Below are positions 49,251 to 61,900 of a stretch of 64,000 nt of DNA, in pieces. The stretch covers positions 188,176 through 252,175 of the forward strand of contig VUYV01000593.1 of NCBI GenBank assembly GCA_008711295.1. Direction: 5' to 3'. The notes below the pieces were generated by a model. The model was given only the letters and a program-made list of their open reading frames with translations. It searched no databases and had not been told where the DNA came from. Origin of the DNA: Anarhynchus alexandrinus (Eukaryota; Chordata; Aves; Charadriiformes; Charadriidae). Made by a program: the position numbers and the translations under genes. Position 1 is the stretch's first letter. Each line of letters begins with the position of its first letter.

Positions 49251-51434
49251 GTTAACATGATAAAGTTATCTATCCATTAGAAAAGCCATTCAAAGAGCTT
49301 TAGAATAAATTTAGAAAACCTGAAAAGGGTAATACAAATATTTTTCACAGTTACACCATTTTAAAAAGCAATTCAGCGTGATACACTATGTTCAGGGAGC
49401 ACAGATCACAAAGCTTCCTCATATCTGGTTTGTTGGGGTGGGGTTTTTTTTTTTTCCTTTTTCAAGTTTTTCTTTCTTCCTCCCTTCCCTGCAGTTAACC
49501 TTCTCGTTCTTCAGGTTGTCTTGGTACAGAACAGATGATCCAGGATCACGGCTATCAACAATACACGGAAAAGGAAGAAATATCGTGTCCCTGCTCGGGC
49601 TGGTCCTCCCAGAGGTGTGGGTGGCACTAAGAGCAGATCAGAGAGTTACTATCAGACTCGCCTCTTTCTTGTACCCAAATAGCGTGTGGCAAATAGAAGG
49701 CTTGAGACAACTTAAAAATAATCAGTAAATTCTCCCCGCCTTTCCTCCCCCCACCCAGTCTCCTTCTAGATCTCTTAAAAATGCGGGTAGAGGGACCAGT
49801 TATCGACTTAGACCAAATACCCCTTGGTTTTCAAGAATGCCTTTGCACAAATACACCAGCCTGAGTAAAGCCGTAACTCCCTCGCTCTGTCTGCCAAACA
49901 ATTAGGACGGCTGTTGGTTTTCCTTCAGAGGACAGGGCTGTGGTTCCAGTAAGGCTAGTTTTTGGGGTTTTTTTTAACTGTTTGCAGTGTTTACCTGTCA
50001 TACCTTCCCGGAGATTGGGCACGTAACACATTCTGAGGCATAAATAAGCCGTGGAATCCTTCTGCGATTGCGGATGAACTACTTAACGACTCTGTAAACA
50101 GAAAGTCAGGTTTGAGAGCTATATGGCATCACCAAAATCTAGAGACCATCGTATTGCTGGAGTGAAAAAAGAAGTAGTGTGTGAGAGCGGACAGGAAAAC
50201 CATAACACGGTGTTTTCACACCGGGATCTTTTCGGCAAAAGATTCGGGAAGGCTTCCAAATTGTGGGTATCTTCCCGCTCAACTCTGAATCCAGCTTCTG
50301 CCCTATACCAGACCGGAGTATCAATTTCAAGGGCATCAGCCTAACTAAGAGCCAGTGCAGCCTCAGGAAGCGTACTCCCATCGTGTACCCTACAAACGCC
50401 TGCTCTTGTGGCACATTTATTTAATTTACAGGCATGCAGGAACCGATCCACGGTTCTGCTTTGCGCCAATTGCTTTCAAGGACTCCCATTTTGCCTGCGA
50501 GAGAACAGATATAAATAATTACAGAATAAAGTGTTGTCGGAGAATAATGCTCTCTGGTTGCGTCAGTGCAATAAAAGCCAAAGTAATCATAAAAATTCCA
50601 CGGCAAAAGGGCGATCAATGATTCTATGAGGATAACGCTTTATTACAGCGCCTTGTTTCTACGATGCCAAAATAAATTAAAATCTCTTAGTCCTTCTTCA
50701 TGTATAGTTTAGCTCGCACATCTAATTTTGGCCTTTTTAAAATGACCTTGGAGAGTCAGAAACGTTACTATTCCTTTCTAATGCTGAACTCAGTGTGCAG
50801 CACGGGGGTATTTCAAACATAAACATCACGATTTATGTGTGAAGTTGTGAACTGGACAGTATAAAGTTTCAGAATCAGTGCCTGCTCCCTTCACCTCTCT
50901 CCTAATATTTATTGCTGAAATGTAGATTCTTTCCCAAACTACAAAAGGCACATAATAAAAAGTCATCATTTCTACATTTGTCCAATTTGTATCGATAGCT
51001 GATCCAGGCTAAATTAAAAAAGTCTCACTTTTTCTTAAAGACAAAAAATGATGTATATTTTCTCAAAGACATGAATTTTATCCGTCACATTTTGGAGTAT
51101 AATATCTCAAGACGTTATTATCATTTCTTTTAAGGACATCAATGGTACATTTAAAAAAAAAGGTGAGAAATTAAGAGAACATTTCAGTTCCTGATTAGTC
51201 ATTGAATAGACTGCATCTTAAGTAAAGTGAGACAGATTTCTAAGAAAATTAATTAGTCCTCTTAAGGACCCCACAAGATGAAAAATAACAGTGACAATAT
51301 TAAACACTTATGTAGATACACATCGTCCTTTTATAATTATTATTTATAGGTAACTGCCCAAGACGACCATTTCTGTCTTCTCCCCAGTATATTCATTACA
51401 AAAGTAACTCTAAAATATGACTCACTTGTTTCTA
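49251..51434. other. Intergenic DNA downstream of ARSJ
   Basis: No gene is supported. A 116-codon frame at 49378-49728 runs through a T-rich tract and is treated as chance. Confidence 0.5.
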
Positions 51435-51453
51435 AGTGTTCGCTAATGACGGC

Positions 51454-51459
51454 TTTATT
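51454..51459 (-). promoter_or_regulatory. Candidate polyadenylation signal AATAAA for ARSJ
   Basis: This is the first AATAAA hexamer on the minus strand after the ARSJ stop codon. Further copies lie at 50908-50913 and 50639-50644, and ATTAAA variants occur earlier. Which site is used cannot be told from sequence. Confidence 0.35.
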
Positions 51460-52362
51460 CTGCTTTAGAGCTGCAAATATGCAATTTACTAGGTTTTGGC
51501 AGTATATGTCTGCAATTAGTTTCTTTTCCAAAAAGGTCAGGGGGTGTTGGAGCGTTGGACACGATTCAGATTTTAGCGTGCACTGATTTTACAAATGTTT
51601 AATTTTTCAACTGTAATCCATTTATATAAATGGGATTTCTGAGTCAAGCGAGATGTAGTTGAACAGCGTGCTTATTTTGAATTTCACCAAAATATGCTAT
51701 AGCTATTTAACAAATGAATCATCAATTTTACTTAACATAATTCATCTCGAAACTTAAACGTGCATATGTATTGTACCAATTATCACAGATCACCAAGAAT
51801 ATGCAGTCAGTACCTCCATTAATCATTCATGCAGACACCTGGGAAAAGGGCAAAGTTTGAACCATGTCTCAAATTACACACATATTGGAAGAAGAAATTC
51901 TATTTCAGAAGCGAAATGTCACAAAATCACCCCTGCAGCAAAAATAATGGCAATTAAAAAAGCTTACTGAGTCCATTTAAAACAAACAAGGTCAGAGTTG
52001 CTATCTTTGATGCAAAAAAGAGGCAGACTACTTTTATGAATGCCATAAAAATAAACTATTTTAATAGATACATAAATAAAAGGTTTAAAAGTAGAATTTT
52101 CCCCCCAAAACATAAAGATGGCCTAGCTTCTGTACAGAAACTGATCGACAGTCAAGTGACTACTAAATTAAATAATCACTTTGTTACATTCAAAATAATT
52201 GGAGGCAAATACATAATGAAACGATGCACCTGAATCACTCTCCTTTCCCATCCTAGCAGTGTATACAGTATTCTCTTGTTTTACAGTACTCTGAGGATAC
52301 GGATCTGTTAAATAAAACTCTGAATGATAGAGTGGAAATAAAATTAAAAATCAAAGGAACAC

Positions 52363-52379
52363 CCCCCCCCCAGACCCCC
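52363..52379. repeat. C-rich run
   Basis: Two C runs separated by AGA, within the probable ARSJ 3' UTR (G-rich on the transcript strand). Confidence 0.8.
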
Positions 52380-53243
52380 CCAAACCAACCCTAGCACCCA
52401 AAGGGGTAGCTTGCATCACCCAGTAATTAACGTTTTAATGGCAGAGAAGTAAGCGTTGTGCTGTAAAATAAATTATGTCTTTTACATATTGTTGTGTAGT
52501 TATCTTAAAGTGTTTAAATATTACATTCACTTTGGTGATGTGTTTTTGTCTGTGCCCATAATAAATCACGCACGGCGTGTGCTAGCTGTTCACGGGTGTT
52601 GAATAACAACCTTCTGCTTTTACTGCAAACGGGGAGAGGGGAGCTCAGCACATCTAGGAAACCTTAAAAATATTTCTGATTTATGTAAGACAGACAAAAA
52701 TCTAATTCAAAGCAGCTTTCCTCCCATCGTGCCCCCCCTCCCCAGCACCTCTAAAAAGCTACTCTGGTGGGTTCATGTTTTTGCTGTGTTGTATCAAAAA
52801 ACGTCACAGGTTGGTGACTAACGCTTTCTGACCCACAGAGGTTCTCAAGTTTTGTTTTTCCTTTCTGTCTATGAATCATCTGTCAGTCTGAGAACATCTG
52901 GCATTAACATCTCCATACTCTCCAAATATTCCAACTAATTTAGGCAAGGAATCACTATTTGTCTATCAAAAATAAGTTTACTGAAATTAGGTGTTATCGG
53001 GAATGTAGCTGTGATGGGTGAGCACCATTCGTCCTGTAGAGGAGAAAGTTTGTCACGTGGATGTTAACGTACACTCAAGGCAGAGTGTTGAGATACCTTG
53101 TGCTGGTGAAGTCGGAGAAAAAAAATTAAAAGATGACAACTTTTGTCCATAGTGCAGAGCTAGAATTTCTAGTATATTCCGTCAGAAGTTCAAGAAGGTT
53201 GGGCCAAGCTGACTTAGACTTGGCAAAAGAGCGTGCTTAGAGT

Positions 53244-54645
53244 CTATCCACCAGCAAGACGTGAACGGCAATGCAACGACTGCCCTTTTTTCCGATTTGC
53301 TTTTTTCTTGTTCTTGTTCTTCTTTTGCTTATTCGCCCCTTTACTTTTATCTGATTTCTTTTTCTTTTCGTCCTCCTTAAACCACGGGCCCCAGACTCCT
53401 CCATTCAGCTTCGGGTTACTCCGAGGGTCCTTAGGTGGGTATCGAACGGGAACCGCAGTCTTATTGAACTGCGAGAGCCTCCGCAACAACTGCTTCACCA
53501 CATCTGGATACCTCGCGGAGAGGTCCACTCGTTCATACGGATCGGCGGTTATGTTGAAAAGCCACACTGTTTTGCCAGCTGACCATGACACGCGTTCATT
53601 GTGCCAGCGGTTGGGGCCCGCGTTACTGAAGGCCTGCGGAGGTACCCAGTCGCTATATCCCGGATTTCCCGTCAGTAGTTTCCAATGATTCACTCTGATG
53701 GCGGACTGAATCGCCGTGTTCCAGATCCCATAGCCAGCTGCCCAGGACCCATTTTTGGCTTTGGTGTAAATGGGGTCAATGTTGTGCAAGATGTCCACCC
53801 GGGGAGAACGTCTGCCTTCGCTAATGGTTTCCCATATATCGTAGCCATCCAGCTGGATATCTTCGTCGATCTGCCCTTCTGCCAGCGTGATCAGAGTGGG
53901 GAACCAGTCTGTGATGTGCACAAGCTCCTTACACACAGACCCTTTGTTTTTCAGAAGGGGGCTATGGACAAACCCAACAGCACGGATGCCTCCTTCCCAG
54001 TAGGTCCCTTTGCTTCCTCGGAGAGGCCAGTTACTTCCTCCGGCCATTGGCTGCCCACCATTATCTGAAGAATAGATGATAATGCTATTCTCATAGTAAC
54101 CATACTTCTTTAAAGCAAGGGTTACGTTGTTTATGGCTTCGTCCAAACAAGCTAGCATCGCGGCGTATCTTCGCCTGTTGATATTATTTATCGATCGATA
54201 ATGTTCAAAATACTTGCCCGGCGCCTGAAGAGGCGAGTGAACGGCTTGGTAAGCGATATATAAGAATATAGGTTTCCTGGGGTTATGAGAAGCTAAGATT
54301 TGTTGCACTTTTTGCGTGTACATCTGCGTCGAGTAGATGCCGTTGTCGTGATCCCAAGCCGCGTTGTCGTTCTCGTAGAGGTCGTAGCCGCATATCCCAG
54401 GGCTGTCACATTTGAAGTGAGTGTAATAGTCGCCGCTGCCCAAGAGCGAGCCGAAGAAAGTGTCGAACCCTCTCTGCGTGGGCATGCATTCTCGGCGGTA
54501 AAACCCCAAGTGCCACTTGCCAACCATGTGCGTTGAGTAACCAACCTCCTTCAGCTTCTGAGGTAGCGTGACGTTATCCAGAGGTAAGCAGTTGGGTTGG
54601 GTTGGCCGTATAATGGAGTGCTGGAGGCCGGTGTGTATCTGGTAC
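53244..54645 (-). CDS. ARSJ: Arylsulfatase J, terminal coding exon (partial gene)
   Basis: This exon encodes 466 residues and a TAG stop, all in one frame. ARSJ is a sulfatase-family hydrolase of the secretory pathway related to ARSB and ARSI; its natural substrate is not firmly known. Numbering from the first full codon (Tyr), the visible active-site parts are GKWHLG (Lys43, His45), AVHSPLQ (His136), SSDNGG (Asp194-Asn195, metal ligands) and [11 protein letters not shown] (Lys212). N-glycosylation sequons lie at residues 24, 173, 298, 364 and 394, fitting a lumenal or secreted protein. The C-terminus (about 424-453) is very lysine rich. The sequence agrees with ARSJ rather than ARSI, which has a different, Glu-rich tail. 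Human ARSJ is about 599 residues from two coding exons, so about 130 N-terminal residues are missing: signal peptide, first metal-binding aspartates and the formylglycine CxPxR motif. I begin the exon at 54645 because a pyrimidine-rich tract ending in AG precedes it; the open frame further upstream is intron. No frameshift or premature stop is seen. Confidence 0.96.
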
Positions 54646-54690
54646 CTGGGGGAAGGGAGGAGACAGTCATCAGGTGTGGGGGGGAAAGAA
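54646..54690 (-). promoter_or_regulatory. ARSJ: ARSJ intron 1 splice acceptor and polypyrimidine tract
   Basis: Read on the minus strand, a tract of nearly pure C and T (TCTCCTCCCTTCCCCCAG) ends exactly where similarity to ARSJ begins (YQIHTG). The exon starts with a single G that completes a codon begun in the previous exon. This position matches the exon 1/exon 2 junction expected for the ARSB/ARSI/ARSJ group. Confidence 0.85.
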
Positions 54691-56704
54691 ACGCTCAGCA
54701 CGGACACCCACGCGCATAACTGTGATGGAAAACACTCCTATGCGCTCAGCAATCTTCTCTGGAAATATTTGGAAGTGCCTATGTCAAAAACTAGCGAGGT
54801 CATGCTATTAAATCTGCTGAAACAGGAGACCGGCATCTGTTTCGCTTCACAAGTGTTTAAGTGCGGTTCCCCCGCCTCCTTCGGCCAGCGGGCAACAATA
54901 GCGAACAAGAAACATACCACAGCAGCATCACACGCTTCTCTCCCTGCTGGCCTCATCTGTAATGTTTTAATTTCCTTGTAGCTGTGAGCAATGTCGAAGG
55001 ATCTCAGAGGAAATGTGCTGCCCGTGAACCATTATTTGGTCACGACTGTTTTAAAGCCAGCAGTGACACCCGCGGACCTTTCCGGCATCCCTTCTGTATT
55101 ATGGTCATCCATCATGCGATACGCGTACGGGCTATGACTTAGTAGAGATATTACTAATATTACAGCAACCCAGTCAGTCATCAGCCTGCATGTGATGGAA
55201 CACCTACAGTCCCACGCTCCGGCATTTATCTCCTGAGTAAGAGGCGTAAGTATGCGTGAAAAGCAAGTATCCCGGCCAAAACTCAGAGAGATGCATATGC
55301 AGTTCCAGCGAAAGAGGTTTATGAGCGATCGCTCGAAAGGAAACGATAATTTCATCCCTGGATCTGGTGTTCAGCAGTGGTTTTCTGTCCTTCCCTACAC
55401 TGTTCGATGAAATGTTTCCCTCTGTGAACTGAGCTGGTCAAAGTACCTATATACGCAGGAGAACAGATATTTGGAGGTACTTTTTTCCTCCCCCACAGAA
55501 GGCTTTCACATGTCCCCATTTAACAGTGATTATAGAAGATTACGTGGATAAATACGATTTTCAGAATGCCTCATAATTTCCTAGTGGTAAACATATCTAC
55601 GGCATCTAAATATGCTGGATTTTGAGCATGTAACAGCAGTATATTTAAAGAATAGGATAATAAATTCTGCAGTGCCGTACAGTCTATGTGTAAAGAATAC
55701 ATATGGCCTCCATATGATTAGAAAATGGATTCAGCATGGGCAGTAGTAAGTATCAAAAATCGAGGACAAATCTGTTTATATCAGTTTGACACTAAAATCA
55801 ACACGTAACAGCACATTGTAAACCAAAGACGACTTCTCCCCAAGTGTGAGAATAGATGAAGTTCTCAGTCATGAATAGGACAGCGAGGTCCACCAATACT
55901 GTGAATCTTCCCCCAAAACGCTTTTTTATTCATTTCTGGTAGTAGGAGTTGGGACTTCCTGACACATTCTACTAGTATTGCCAAGCTGATGGGCCTCCTG
56001 AGCTATCTCGAAAATTAAAAACACTAGGCTCTGCCTCTCCATAAATAACTTGGAAGTCTGCTTTTATACGATGTCTTCCTGGCCAAGATCTTCGAAGGCA
56101 CCATAGATGCCTTCAAGTGCCTGCCAATCTGTAATAACTGTATAACTCCCATTTTGTTCTTGAACTTATTTCCACAGAACCAGAAGCTCTAGTCTAACTA
56201 ATTTATTGCAGAAGCTCTGGGTGTTGCGCGCCTCTGCTTTAAGCTAGCCGGTACCCAGCGCGCCGCGGCGCCGCTGCTTTTCTTTCTCTCTCTGGCACTT
56301 CTTCCGAGCATTGTTTCTGTCACCAGTTTGTGGACCTGGAGCCCTGCCACCCAATTGTCCCCACGCTCACAAGCTGGTGCCGACACAGGAGATACTGCGG
56401 TAGTTAGAAGATGCTCTCAGAATTAGGGGTTTCTGGGATCTACACTTTGCTTTTGTAAAAGAAACGGCACACGCGCAGAAACATCCGTATCTTTCCCACG
56501 GTTAAAGTATAATATTCTGCTTTTAAAACAGGTAAACCACAAGAAGGAAACCAGGCTGACTCACGGCAGTGCCCCGTACTTCAGTTCACTCCATCTTTGA
56601 GGGTCCTTAGGGAAGTGTGGTCACAAGACATTTCATTCCCGTCCCCTTCTCTTTCCTCTGCCTCATTAAACTCTTACAGTAAATTCCCTGTTTTGATCCA
56701 ACCG
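54691..56704. other. ARSJ intron 1, first part
   Basis: If the two-coding-exon layout of ARSJ holds, this is intron. Only a short CpG-dense patch at about 56222-56275 stands out. Short antisense frames at 54568-54981 and 55032-55355 have no recognisable product. Confidence 0.6.
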
Positions 56705-57086
56705 AAGTTCTGGGCTCCCCAGTTCAAGAGGGACAGGGAACTGCTGGAGAGAGTCCAGCGCAGGGTAACAAAGATGATTGGGGATTGGAGTATCTCCCTT
56801 ATGAGGAGAGGCTGAGAGCGCTGAGACTCTTTAGCCTGGAGAAGAGAAGGCTGAGGGGAGACCTTATTACTGCGTACAAGTATCTAAAGGGTGGGTTGAA
56901 GGAGGATGGAGCCAGACTCTTCTCGGTGGTTCACAGTGACAGGACGAGGGGCAATGGGCACAAGTTGGAACATAGGAGGTTCCGTTCAAATANATGTGCT
57001 CTGGGCAATCCTGCTTTAGCAGGGGAGTGGGACTGGATGATCTCTAGAGGTCCCTTCCAACTCTGAAAACTCCGTGATTCCGTGAA
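56705..57086 (+). mobile_element. CR1 LINE copy interrupted by an N
   Basis: The copy runs from the pol C-terminus (TTCTGGGCTCCCCAGTTC) to the 3' end CCGTGATTCCGTGA. At the N (56993) it jumps from TTCCGTTCAAATA to TGTGCTCTGGGCAATCCTGC, so roughly 130-160 bp of CR1 3' sequence normally found between these is missing. Pol is also frameshifted near 56785. Confidence 0.94.
56993..56993. other. Assembly gap (N) inside a CR1
   Basis: The single N stands for missing repeat sequence, as judged from the other CR1 copies. Confidence 0.8.
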
Positions 57087-58856
57087 GTAGTCCTGGCCCC
57101 CACCCTGCCAATTTAGTAAATAGCTTCTGCTCTCCTAAACCTTGAGAGCCTCCTCTATCTTGAGATCAACCCCCAATCCCAGCCGGGCAGTTTCTCCCCC
57201 GATAAGCTAATTTTGCTGGAAGTCAGAATTTTCTCTAAAAAAAAGCCACGTTGCTGTAACAGAGATCCTTCCACCCTTCTCCAGGGGGAACGGGCAACAG
57301 AATTTGCAACACATTGCAAAGCACCGTGCCCCTTGACAATGCCTACGCAGAGCGCGCGATATTCATACAAGGTTAATTCTCATAAAGAATTAATTATCAA
57401 CACCTAGCTCCCCCAGCGAGGGTTTTTCCATTATAGATCTGAGGGTGAAATTCCTACGCTGTTAATGTGACAAACACCGAACCCAAAAAAAAAAAATCAG
57501 TTCTCTTCAATTCTCCGCCGCTGCCTGTTTTTTTTTTCGTAAGACTTTGGTGTGTTTCCCATATGCGTGTTATAAAGCGTGCTATTTATGGCACAGCTAT
57601 GCTCCTGAATATACATATATACACACGTCCAAACGGATATGCATCTTTACATTCATATATGTAAAGAGGGATCTGCAAAATAACCAAATTTAAGTAAAAA
57701 TATTTCAGCTATAGAAATGTTTCAAAGAAATATCAGCCTCTAATCATCAGAATATTCCTCACTACTACAAAACTGGTCAAGACTTGTTTCACTCCTCTGT
57801 GCCACATGCCTTCCTAATTGATCCACGATGTGCCAATATTACTTTTTCAGTGAAAGTATTTTGTTTTCAAAGGACTTGCGGACCATTCGTGGGAAAACAA
57901 AGTAATCTGAGCAAAAGACAGTTATTATATGGAAGTAAACGGCAAAAATAGCAATAGGAAAAGCATCTCAACATTACTGTTTTGAAACTGTGTTTATACA
58001 GCGAAAGAGAAGAAAAAAAACCCGAACAAGGCAAAATTCAAAGGAAATAAGAGGCAGATGCTGATTTAGGGGGAGTTCTCCAGAAGATAAACTCGTGAGC
58101 ACACGAGCTGCCACGAAATATCTGTGAAATACTTTCTATAGATTTCGCCGCTTTCCACCACAAGACTCGCTAATTCTTTAGAACAAATTGGCTGAATTTA
58201 ATCCCAAATGCAGAAAGCAAGTTATGATCATGAACAGTCTGGAATTCATTGTGATAATTACAACGCTAGTAAACAGTTAAATATAAGCAAACGCCGACAG
58301 GCCACAGAATCTAGTTTTATAGGGTTTTTTTTAGACTTTTACCTTTAATGGACAGTATTTACATAAAGGCAATAGAGTGATAATATTCTGTATAAAGTAT
58401 TGGGTTCAAGACTTGTGAACACTTGATGTGCTCTCTTTCTCCTGACCCTCCGAGTTTCTAGATCATGTTTGTCTCTGTTAGATACCTGAAATTTGAAATC
58501 TGCAGAGCAAGGAACTAAGTAAAATTTACGTGAAATGTTCCGCTAATAACTGAAAATTAATTTATCCTCTCTACACGGGGACGGCTCTTTACGCTTTTTC
58601 TACTCTTACTTCTATGTTACTAGCAGGGAAGTTGTTCAGATGTTCACAGTAAAAACACTGTGATAACTGCTCCAGCCAAGGCAGCGGTTTGGTGCAAGTT
58701 GACTGTTACACCGCTTTGTTTATTTGTTTGTAGTGGAAACTTTAAAGCAAGAGACTCCCAGAGGGACTATCTTGATGCCTTCAGAGGCCCTTTGCTGCTC
58801 GGATGCCGAGAGAAGTATTTCAGAGGTTTCTGAAAAATAAATGAATAAACAAATGG
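57087..58856. other. Probable ARSJ intron 1, no feature
   Basis: AT-rich, with short A and T runs and a TA-rich patch at about 57608-57625. No gene signal. Confidence 0.5.
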
Positions 58857-58943
58857 CAGGGGGGTTCCCTGCCTATGGCAGGGGGGTTGGAACTCGATGA
58901 TCTTCAAGGTCCTTTCCAACCTAAACCATTCTATGATTCTATG
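58857..58943 (+). mobile_element. CR1 LINE 3'-end fragment (young-looking sub-type)
   Basis: About 85 bp of the CR1 3' end, with GGTTGGAACTCGATGATC and a perfect CCATTCTATGATTCTATGA terminus. Confidence 0.95.
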
Positions 58944-61900
58944 AAATAAACCCTCCATCCTGAGCCTGAGCTCACGATACCGCTTTTCCACCATGATTTC
59001 CCTTCCTGTTTTGATCTAGAAAGACACAAAGCTGAGCCAGTGGCTTTTAGGTTACTCCTACCTTCAGTCTCAAGGTGCAGAGACCATGAAGTTGTTAACG
59101 GTCAACTGTACCTTCAGGGTCCTTGTGGATGTAAGTCACCACAGGGACACCAAAGTCAATTTGACCTGCGCTCGAGGAATGCATGAACATCTGGAGGCTT
59201 CATTTCCCCCTTCTGATATCCTCAACAAAGCTAAGTTAGTTTCCTGGTTGTCATCTGGAGAGCAAAACCAAGTAGAGAAGTGGATCAACAGCAGTAATCT
59301 TTGCACGTTTGCACTACCGTTCCCCTGAAAAGCAGAGAGCAGGACTTGAGGTCTGTAGAGCAGAAGAGATTCTCCTGGTGTGCCCCGCGTCCCCCTGGTG
59401 CTGTTGCAGTCTTAAACGTATGTAGGCCAAAACAGTTTTCCTTAAAAACTAAGTTTCCCTAAGGAGTTCTCTATTCAGTATTTTCCCCCTTAACTTCGGG
59501 GTGGGTTCTGCACTGAGAAAGAAGCTGGGATGTTTCCAGTTTCGTAATGTGCATGTACGAAACTATTGATTTTAAGCTTTCATAATTTTAAAATACTGCA
59601 TGAATTGTCTTCAAACTGAGATTCTTTCAAGGCTCACTGAAGATTAACAAAGAAGCACAGTTTGAAGTTTCTAATTTCAGGAACTTTTGCTAGCACAGTT
59701 CTAGTTAGTACATGTGGAAAATGTATTTTTATTACGCTTGCATAGCTCAGGATATGTTGAACAAATTTTCTCAATTTTTAAAATAATAAACTCTGGTCTA
59801 GGATTTAGAAAAGAATATTTTAAATAAAAAAACCACATTTGCCAGAAGGAGCTGCAAACAGAGCGATAGCACTGAGGTACGCATGCTACGTTAATTAAAG
59901 GGATCATTAGTGATAATTAAGCACGTCCTTGTTAAAAATAATAAAATACAGTGAGATCCTACCAGGCTATATAGTAGGTTTAGGGACTGCTGAAGAACAG
60001 CTGTAGACATCTTACCTGAAACTGTTTGTATAGCACAACAGCTCGAAATACAGCCATCCCAGATGAGTAAACAATACAGAAATCGATGACGTTTTTTGCT
60101 CGGAGGTTCCCAGTCCTCAGTGGTCCAAGGTAGTGGGGAGAAAAAAAAACCCCAACATCCCTCATGCTGCTACCAAATTGTTAGATGCTTGACTCAATGA
60201 CCAGTAAGAGAAAATAGATATAATATAATAGATATAATATTCTTTATAGTAGATGGAGGCTTTAGCATGGAGCCCACAAACCCTAATTGTCAGAAAAAAC
60301 TTACTTTGGGCAGACTCACATTTACCTCGAAGTCATTTTGAGCCCTGTAAGATGCTCACGAGGGAAGCAGAAGCTGCCCAGCAGCTCTCCTGCTTTCAGC
60401 CCTCCAAACTGGCCGGGGAAGAGCACAGCAGAGAGACGCCACATTCCTGATCACACATGGACCAACACGAAAGAAGCACACAAAAATGATCTTGCATCAG
60501 AAATATTTTCCATAAAAACTAAGGGGTTTACGCTGAATCTGCTAAGGTTTTTAAAACTAAAATCAGAGAGCAAAGCTGGAAAAGAGGCAGGTTGATACAG
60601 GAGACGCTGGGGCAGAGAGATAGAGCTAAGCTGATTCCAATGAGATGCAAATAAAGCTATCTCAGCCTGACACGAATTGCTGCAAAGCAGCCAGCAAGTA
60701 CCAATTCATGGTCCCTTCGGACTGACGACAACGAAAGCCATCGCCTGCAGCCACGGTGCTTCTTTCTCATTTTGTATTAAGTGAATTTACTGATGCTTTC
60801 TAAATTTTCATGTCTGATTTCCAGTCTTTTCTAGACTAACCTGGTTCTAGACCAGACCAGGTTAGCTAAACTCCATCAATCACAGTTCTTCACTATTGAC
60901 GGTCTATGGCAACTCTGTACTCATCCATGGGACACATTTTCTAAACGCTAGCATAAAAGTTTGCGTTTTCATGCAATATAGGCTTCTCAGAGACAATCTG
61001 AAGGAGCGTTGAGCCTACGCCATGTAAGTCACAGTTTGTCTTTCAAAAATAGCAGCCATGCAGCAGCGCAGGAGAAAGTGGGTTTTTTTTTCTGCCCTAA
61101 GTTCCGGATACTTGGTTCCAAAGTAAAGTTACAGCCAAGGCTTCAGTTCAACATATAGTTTAAATAAGAATGTGATTTCAGCCAGGTAGTTAGCTGGCTG
61201 AAACAGGTCCAAAGTAACCAATCGGAGTTTGTGCCATGAACATGAGTGATGCTGTAGGTATGGAAATAACTCTCCAGTCAGCCGTGCAGCGTTTTGTCCT
61301 GGTTAAAATTCTGAAAAACACCAAGGAGTGAAGGAAATGCCTTCTATATTAGAACACGATCTGTCAAAACCCATACCCTTTTGCTGAACAATATAAATCA
61401 AGGGTAGAAAGGATGTATTGGCTTACGCTGCCTATTTTTCTGCCTGCTTAAGATTGTGGGTAAGAGATTTTGCATATCTATAATATTGTCCCAGTGGTTT
61501 GAATTAGATATGAAACAATTTTATTGATATGTGCAAAATGGTACTATAGTGAGGGAGTTACTCCTCTGAGATGGTGGATGCACGACTTACAGAAGAAAAT
61601 CTCCTCGTAGAAAAAAGAAGAGCAAAATTTATTACCAGAGCATGGAGGCAGTGCCTCACTGGGATATGAGTTATGGCTGGAGGGTTCAGATGAGCTCTGC
61701 TGCAGCGAGTGACATACAGAATACTGCGCCACAACACTGCTTAATTTTTTTTTTTCTTTTTTTTAAAGAAACTTAAGGGAGGCAAATACTGTCCCATTTT
61801 CTGAAGTAGGCACAATCACTCTGGTCCCCATAGTTCTAGTTCCCGACTATTCACCTGGCTGAACGTGCGCTGGTATGAGCCCTGGGTGTGTGTCATTGCT

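Larger units (their letters stand above)
51435..53243 (-). other. ARSJ: Probable ARSJ 3' untranslated region
   Basis: This is the non-coding sequence directly downstream of the ARSJ stop on the minus strand. It is AT-rich, has no CR1, and contains a C-rich run on the plus strand near 52363-52379. Its left limit is a guess based on the first canonical AATAAA after the stop, about 1.8 kb downstream. No other gene-like signal was seen in it. Confidence 0.35.

Noticed and set aside
1..53243. Exons of CAMK2D, the neighbour of ARSJ on this side in mammals
   Set aside because: I searched the translations by eye for kinase motifs (GKGAFSVV, HRDLKPEN, DFGLA) and found none; the gene probably lies further left or the synteny differs.
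54646..54707. Open frame upstream of the ARSJ exon, including CLLPSPR, which vaguely recalls a sulfatase CxPxR motif
   Set aside because: The spacing is wrong (C-x-x-P-x-P-R) and the codons are the polypyrimidine tract of the splice acceptor; ARSJ similarity begins only at YQIHTG.
53233..54981. Plus-strand open frames of 127-151 codons across the ARSJ exon
   Set aside because: They are antisense shadows of the ARSJ coding frame and its flank and have no independent support.
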